NCBI GenBank assembly: GCA_035762175.1
Contig: DASTPP010000010.1
Span: 1-8,881 of the forward strand
Reading direction: 5' to 3'
Source of the DNA: DASTPP01 sp035762175
GTDB lineage: Bacteria; Myxococcota_A; Polyangia; Polyangiales; Polyangiaceae
Length of the DNA: 8,881 nt
A program made the translations under genes and the position numbers. Positions within the stretch are counted from its first letter, which is position 1. The number at the start of each line of letters is the position of its first letter. This document shows positions 6,501 to 8,881 of the stretch, piece after piece. The notes under the pieces are model-generated. The model made no database searches. It was not told the DNA's origin and was given only the letters and a program-made list of their open reading frames with translations.

Positions 6501-7904
6501 CGCGTCGATGAAGAACTTGTCCTGGGCCTGCGCCTCCATCGCGTCGCCGGCGCCGGTCGGGTGGCGGCCGTAGTTGTCGTTCTGCGCGACGCCGGCCGCC
6601 TCGTCGAAGCCCGAGTCGTACCAGTAATCGTGCAGCCAGTTGATCGTGTAAAAGAGCTGCGTGATCGAGGCCTTGGTCTGGTCGGGCGTCTCGACCGGCC
6701 CCTTCGTCGGGTCGAAGCTGTAGTCGAAGGTGTTCGCCGAGGTCTCGGCCGCCGTCGGGTCGGTGCCGGTCTGCCCGTCGAGCGGCCCCGTGCCGCCCGT
6801 CGCCGAGGGGATCTCGTCGTGGTCGGCGTACGCCTTGGCGTTGTTGCCTTGCACGACCGTGGCGCCCGCCGGCAGCCAGGGGTCGCCGAACTTGTTGAAG
6901 CCGTCCATCGGGACCAAGATCTGGTCGACGTAGCCCGCGGGCTCGAAGCCGTCGGGCTGGCCGGTCGGGTGGGGCGAGGCGTCGGCCGAGGGGCTGTCGG
7001 TCGGCGGGTAATTGCGCGCCGGGTCGTTGTCCGCGTAGACGCGGTAGTTGTGGCTCTCGTAGGCGACGAGGTCGGCCCGGTAGAGCACGCCGCCGTCGAC
7101 GGCCGAGATGACGTAGGCGTACGACTCGGCCTCGCCCTCGTTCTGCGCCTCGAGCTCGAGGTAGTAGGCGGGCACGAGCCGGTCGGGCAGCGGGAAGTAC
7201 ACCGGCTTGACGCGCGGCGCGGTGCTCATCTGCACGCCGCGCAACCCGAGCGAGGCGGGCGAGACGTCGAAGTAGCGGTAGCCGTCCTGCGTGCGGCCCG
7301 TGTCCCGGAAGGCGCCCGCGCCGACCGACAGGCCGTTCAGGTCGCCGAACGCGCTCGCGAGCGCGTCGTCGTGGCCCAGCTTGAAGCCGACGCCCTTCTT
7401 GACCGAGGCCGCCGGGTGCGGCGCGCCCGAGATGGCCAAGAGGCGAAGGTCGCCGCGGTTGAGCAAGAGCTTGACGTCGGAGCGGAAGACCTCGACGTCG
7501 CCCACCTGCTGGCGCAGCGCCACGATGATGCCGCCGCGGCCCGTGTCATGCACCTGCGTCACCCGCGCCGAGGCGACGTCGGCCGCCGTCACCTTGTAGA
7601 GCGGCGCGTGGCGCGCGAGGTACCCGCGCGCCGCCGCCTCGGGCGTCGTGCCCAGCGCGTACGCGTCGTGCGACCCCTTGGCCGCCCACACGAACGAGGG
7701 CACCCCCCGCTGGGGGTCGACGGAACTGACGACCACCGGGTGGCGCCCCCTCGCCGCGCGACCGGCGACGCCGGCGCGGGCGGCGCCGGCCCCCGCGCCG
7801 GCGCCGTAATACGCATCAAACGAGGGGCGACTGTAGGCTTGGGCCATCGAGGCGACGAGCACAAGCGGGGGAAGGAACGTAATAGGGCGTAGCGATCGCT
7901 TCAT
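3591..7904 (-). CDS. Secreted M36 (fungalysin-type) zinc metalloprotease with PA, PKD and MYXO-CTERM regions
   Basis: This 1437-residue protein is predicted to be a surface or secreted endopeptidase. Order: signal peptide 1-23 (cleavage after AQA); FTP-type inhibitory propeptide region about 60-160 (VVSSVDPQRGVPSF onward), probably removed on activation; peptidase N-lobe about 280-520; PA domain inserted at about 520-635 (GCEPYP, IALIDRGTCGF with Cys542/Cys562, ALIVNN); zinc site HEWGH at 652-656 (His652, catalytic Glu653, His656) with third ligand Glu675 in SEGWGDF; peptidase helical lobe to about 840; a CARDB-like beta domain about 865-985; a jelly-roll/MAM-like domain about 1000-1180 (ending PGWDIDNIAV); a PKD-like domain 1193-1283 (ANAGPDQTV, LDASGSTDPDGD); a Gly/Ser/Thr linker 1284-1394; and MYXO-CTERM 1395-1437 (GCGC at 1400-1403, hydrophobic 1414-1427, RRRR 1428-1431). 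The C-terminal signal should be cut by a myxosortase encoded elsewhere, leaving the protein at the outer surface. All catalytic residues are present. Start 7904 is preferred over an upstream ATG at 8030 because it has a GGGAG ribosome binding site and begins a clean signal peptide. Confidence 0.95.
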   Translation of the reverse strand: MKRSLRPITFLPPLVLVASMAQAYSRPSFDAYYGAGAGAGAARAGVAGRAARGRHPVVVSSVDPQRGVPSFVWAAKGSHDAYALGTTPEAAARGYLARHAPLYKVTAADVASARVTQVHDTGRGGIIVALRQQVGDVEVFRSDVKLLLNRGDLRLLAISGAPHPAASVKKGVGFKLGHDDALASAFGDLNGLSVGAGAFRDTGRTQDGYRYFDVSPASLGLRGVQMSTAPRVKPVYFPLPDRLVPAYYLELEAQNEGEAESYAYVISAVDGGVLYRADLVAYESHNYRVYADNDPARNYPPTDSPSADASPHPTGQPDGFEPAGYVDQILVPMDGFNKFGDPWLPAGATVVQGNNAKAYADHDEIPSATGGTGPLDGQTGTDPTAAETSANTFDYSFDPTKGPVETPDQTKASITQLFYTINWLHDYWYDSGFDEAAGVAQNDNYGRHPTGAGDAMEAQAQDKFFIDARNNANMSTPTDGARPRMQMFAWTGLDISKSVTTSVPGLNITQIGNAGFGAKDFTIAGPLNYANDGGGASLKDGCEPYPAGSLAGQIALIDRGTCGFAVKALNAQNAGALGALIVNNVTPAPPAAPVINMGGVPTAFITIGSLMIPLVDGNAIKAALANGPVTATIARDADTEIDGTHDNGIVAHEWGHYWHHRLVNCGQQQCRAMSEGWGDFAAMHLMLKDGDDPSGAYATAYYATSAGTPNAAYFGIRRYPRSTDRAKNPLTFKHIGNKNALPPDVPNAPAAPTNSQVHNAGEVWSVTLFDAYAALLEAHPFDEAKRRMADYLVGGMKLTIVEPSYTQQRDGILAYVASQDKADFDRFAAAFAARGMGVGAISPPISGGQLENPADPNSPQTFNEVVENFELKGNIALASIELDDSVQSCDGDGNLDAEETGLLTVAIQNVGMATLDPSQITVTSASPGVIVVDGTATTAALDPYGTLTLTARVQLAADAPPQAFITLDVKVDNAGSFNTTVTGAITRRSNVDEPPNSSAVDTVETSTTPWLAANALYESTVWDRDQAANNRFWHGDDLGSNSDGTLESPDIVVGAGPFSLKFDHAFSFESGGGINFDGGAIEYKEVGGAGGEWADVTTLGVNPGYTGKIDASDPNNPLAGRPGFIGASPGFPARAPVALDFGTQLAGKTVRFRFRIGTDGGVGAPGWDIDNIAVAGANTPFPSLANDAASCALAPVANAGPDQTVTAGATVTLDASGSTDPDGDTLSYTWTQLDGPIVTLSDGTNQKPTFVAPGVASVTDLVFNVRVSDGQGASNDSVVVTVEPGGTGGSGGSGGSGGTGGDSGSGGSGGGTGGSDPGGSGGAAGDGGGGPGGGGPGGGGTGGSGTGGSGTGGSGTGGSGTGGSGTGGSGTGGSGTGGSNPGSGGRAGSYPFPGGDDDDGCGCSTVGTPEAARNAWLPALAAGLALVRRRRQRRAPK
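3723..4055 (-). other. Gly/Ser/Thr-rich linker of the protease
   Basis: These codons encode residues 1284-1394 of the protease, about 111 residues made mostly of Gly with Ser, Thr and a few Pro and Asp (patterns GGSGGSGGTGG, then GGGGPGGGG, then TGGSG repeats). It is a flexible, unstructured stalk between the PKD-like domain and the MYXO-CTERM signal, probably holding the catalytic part away from the outer membrane. Confidence 0.85.
3772..3891. repeat. Tandem 15-bp repeats encoding TGGSG units
   Basis: Seven near-identical 15-bp units (plus-strand form CCGCCsGTGCCnSwG, for example CCGCCCGTGCCGCTG) run from 3772 to 3876, followed by a degenerate eighth at 3877-3891. They encode the (TGGSG)n part of the protease linker. 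The second codon alternates between CCC and CCG over the first six units, implying growth in 30-bp doublets. Such repeats tend to gain or lose copies in frame by slippage. Confidence 0.85.
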
Positions 7905-7908
7905 AGGG

Positions 7909-7913
7909 CTCCC
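7909..7913 (-). promoter_or_regulatory. Ribosome binding site of the M36 protease gene
   Basis: On the minus strand GGGAG (7913-7909) lies 4 nt before the ATG at 7904. It decides the start codon: the same frame is open for 42 more codons to an ATG at 8030, but that extension lacks such a site and would bury the signal peptide. Confidence 0.75.
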
Positions 7914-7936
7914 GTCGGACAATCCCGTACTGCAAA

Positions 7937-7945
7937 GGGGGGGGG
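7937..7945. repeat. G9 homopolymer run in the protease leader
   Basis: Nine consecutive G on the plus strand (C9 in the protease transcript) lie 23 bp upstream of the GGGAG ribosome binding site. Together with the following TA they are complementary to TACCCCCCC at 8041-8049. Mononucleotide runs of this length can slip in replication and also invite sequencing errors. Confidence 0.7.
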
Positions 7946-8032
7946 TAAGGTGAGTCGGAGACGCGCCCGTGTGCATCCCGCCCGAGCCCACCAACCGCAC
8001 AGCCGACCACAAATGCCGATCACAAGACAAGG

Positions 8033-8086
8033 TGAAATGATACCCCCCCGCCTCATTTCAGCATGGCTGAACGAGCGACCCGCTCG
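8033..8086 (-). promoter_or_regulatory. Cluster of overlapping inverted repeats, candidate structured leader or operator
   Basis: Three inverted repeats lie 129-182 nt upstream of the protease start. CGAGCG-acc-CGCTCG (8072-8086) abuts TTCAGC-atg-GCTGAA (8057-8071); both have 6-bp stems and 3-nt loops. TGAAATGA (8033-8040) pairs with TCATTTCA (8053-8060) around a 12-nt spacer containing C7. The last two share bases 8057-8060, so they cannot both form. In the minus-strand RNA the G-rich loop of the third could pair with the C9 run near the ribosome binding site. This suggests a regulatory RNA leader or a dyad-symmetric protein site; it matches no riboswitch class I recognise. Confidence 0.4.
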
Positions 8087-8273
8087 ACCGCCAGAGCCCC
8101 CACCAGATCGGCCTTTGAACCCTCGGCGAAACCACAAAGGCGCCGACCGGACCCCCCGCTCCGTGCCCTCGAAAGGGCTCACCGCTCGAATCGCTCGACC
8201 GCCCAATGCCCAAGCCCGGGCGGGCGCGATCGGCCCCTGACGCGAGCAAGTTCTACAAACCGAACAAACCCAC

Positions 8274-8311
8274 TTTTTTTTCGGGCTTGCGCACAAAAGG
8301 GTTGCTTTTTT
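8274..8311. promoter_or_regulatory. Phased A-tracts in an AT-rich island
   Basis: A T8 run (8274-8281) and a T6 run (8306-8311), A-tracts on the minus strand, have centres 31 bp apart, close to three helical turns. Runs of this kind bend DNA. They sit in the most AT-rich part of the window, upstream of the protease gene, and could be an UP-like or nucleoid-protein-binding element. They are A-rich in the direction of both flanking genes, so they are not terminator T-runs. Confidence 0.4.
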
Positions 8312-8366
8312 CTCAACTGCTTGTTCTGTAGCCGGGCGCTAGCGCGTTCCGGCCGCCGCTCCTAGC

Positions 8367-8825
8367 CTAATAGGCAGAGAGGTTCGCGCCCGCGTCGATC
8401 TGCCAGCGCCCTTGCCGATCGACCGCGTCGTCGTCGAAGCGCCCGTCGCGCCCGGCGTCGGTCTTGTGCAGGTCGAACTGGCCCGGGCGCAGCGCCGCGC
8501 CCTTGCGCTTGTATTGCTCCTCCCAGGTGCGCGGCTTCGCGCCGTCGACGTCGACGAGCAGCACCTCGCCCCCGTTCATCACCTGCACCATCGGCACGCG
8601 CTTGCCCTCGACGAGCACGTTCTCGTACTTGCCGTCCGGCGGCAGCGCGGGCGCCGGGGCGGCCGCGGGGGCGGCGGGCGCGCTCGCGACGGCGGGGGGC
8701 GGCGGCGCGGGCGGGGCGCCCCGCGAGGCCGGGGGCTCGGCGTGCGGGGGCGGCGCGTCGCTCGACGACGGACCGCCGCAGGCGGGGGCCAGAAGCAGGA
8801 GGGCGAGGGCGGCCGGGCGGCGCAT
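8367..8825 (-). CDS. Small Pro/Ala-rich lipoprotein of unknown function
   Basis: This 152-residue protein starts at ATG 8825, the first start after an in-frame TAG at 8840-8838. The signal peptide MRRPAALALLLLAPAC ends at Cys16, followed by GGPSSSD, a convincing myxobacterial-style lipoprotein. Residues 17-62 are a Pro/Ala-rich spacer. Residues 63-152 look folded (YENVLVEGKRVPMVQVMNG, then LLVDVDGAKPRTWEEQYKRK). Near the C-terminus, DAGRDGRFDDDAVD (about 123-136) resembles an acidic calcium-binding loop of the EF-hand or thrombospondin-type-3 kind, but only one copy exists. I do not recognise the family. No Shine-Dalgarno sequence is evident; a 22-bp palindrome lies just upstream. It is in the same orientation as the protease but 462 bp away, so an operon is unlikely. 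Confidence 0.8.
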   Translation of the reverse strand: MRRPAALALLLLAPACGGPSSSDAPPPHAEPPASRGAPPAPPPPAVASAPAAPAAAPAPALPPDGKYENVLVEGKRVPMVQVMNGGEVLLVDVDGAKPRTWEEQYKRKGAALRPGQFDLHKTDAGRDGRFDDDAVDRQGRWQIDAGANLSAY

Positions 8826-8839
8826 GGCGGGGCGACGCT

Positions 8840-8861
8840 ACGCCGCCGCGCGCGGCGGCGT
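8840..8861. repeat. 22-bp perfect palindrome before the small lipoprotein gene
   Basis: ACGCCGCCGCG followed immediately by its exact reverse complement spans 8840-8861, 14 bp upstream of the ATG at 8825. It could be an operator or a stable mRNA hairpin at the ribosome entry site. The sequence is pure CG apart from its end bases, so some chance contribution is likely in this genome. Confidence 0.6.
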
Positions 8862-8881
8862 CCAGCGGGGCGGCGGGCGGC

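Larger units (their letters stand above)
7905..8366. other. Non-coding region upstream of the protease gene
   Basis: This 462-bp stretch between two minus-strand genes is unusually long for the window and less GC-rich than its surroundings. It should hold the end of the small lipoprotein transcript and the promoter and leader of the protease. Visible elements are an AT-rich island at about 8246-8330, a cluster of inverted repeats at 8033-8086, a small hairpin at 8165-8178 (minus-strand loop TTCG) and a G9 run at 7937-7945. Just past the lipoprotein stop is GCCGG...CCGGC (8331-8353) around the palindrome GCGCTAGCGC, with no T-run after it. No convincing -35/-10 or sigma-54 promoter was found. 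Short open frames on both strands look like chance. Confidence 0.6.

Noticed and set aside
3291..7892. A 1533-codon open frame on the plus strand, antisense to the protease gene
   Set aside because: Its translation is monotonous Arg/Ala/Val/Gly/Asp without domains or a signal. The opposite strand encodes a complete protease with all catalytic motifs. Long antisense frames are expected when codon third positions are almost all G or C.
7905..8030. A 42-codon N-terminal extension of the protease starting at 8030
   Set aside because: It would put non-hydrophobic sequence before a clean signal peptide, whereas the ATG at 7904 has a well-spaced GGGAG.
8331..8353. GCCGG...CCGGC stem around GCGCTAGCGC as terminator of the small lipoprotein gene
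   Set aside because: The stem is short, the inner palindrome competes with it, and no T-run follows on the minus strand. It stays only a weak possibility.
8063..8365. Short plus-strand open frames in the region upstream of the protease
   Set aside because: Arg/Pro/Ser-rich, no ribosome binding site, no domain, and they run through inverted repeats and A-tracts typical of non-coding DNA.

Overview
The window is a very GC-rich stretch (well over 70% G+C by eye, with codons ending almost always in G or C) and most likely comes from a myxobacterium (Myxococcota, probably the Polyangiales/Sorangium side). The strongest clue is the C-terminus of the large protease. It has a long Gly/Ser/Thr linker, then a GCGC motif, a short hydrophobic segment and an Arg cluster, which is the MYXO-CTERM sorting signal known from this phylum. 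Other clues are several small lipoproteins with Pro/Ala- or Gly/Ser-rich spacers after the modified Cys.

Layout from left to right: (1) the N-terminal part of a secreted or lipoprotein gene on the minus strand, cut by the window edge (1-196); (2) a GC-rich spacer with a 19-bp direct repeat (197-549); (3) a minus-strand TPR lipoprotein gene (550-1317); (4) a divergent intergenic region (1318-1679); (5) a plus-strand alpha/beta-hydrolase lipoprotein of the proline-iminopeptidase type (1680-2738); (6) a convergent minus-strand DUF4336-like metallo-beta-lactamase-fold gene (2735-3448), whose stop codon overlaps that of the hydrolase within one CTAG; (7) a strong intrinsic terminator (3498-3533); (8) a 1437-residue minus-strand M36 (fungalysin-type) metalloprotease with PA, beta-sandwich, PKD and MYXO-CTERM regions (3591-7904); (9) a 462-bp non-coding region with phased A-tracts and a cluster of inverted repeats that looks like a structured leader for the protease (7905-8366); (10) a small minus-strand Pro/Ala-rich lipoprotein gene (8367-8825) with a 22-bp perfect palindrome just before its start codon.

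Five of the six genes encode exported products, and only the DUF4336-like protein looks cytoplasmic. The M36 protease and the peptidase-like hydrolase lipoprotein could both act on extracellular protein or peptide substrates, but they are not in one operon and that link is inference. No RNA genes, insertion sequences, CRISPR arrays or phage genes were seen. The gene content is ordinary for a predatory or saprophytic myxobacterium. The least explained part is the leader upstream of the protease: abutting hairpins, a competing hairpin that shares bases with one of them, and a G-rich loop complementary to a C-run close to the ribosome binding site.
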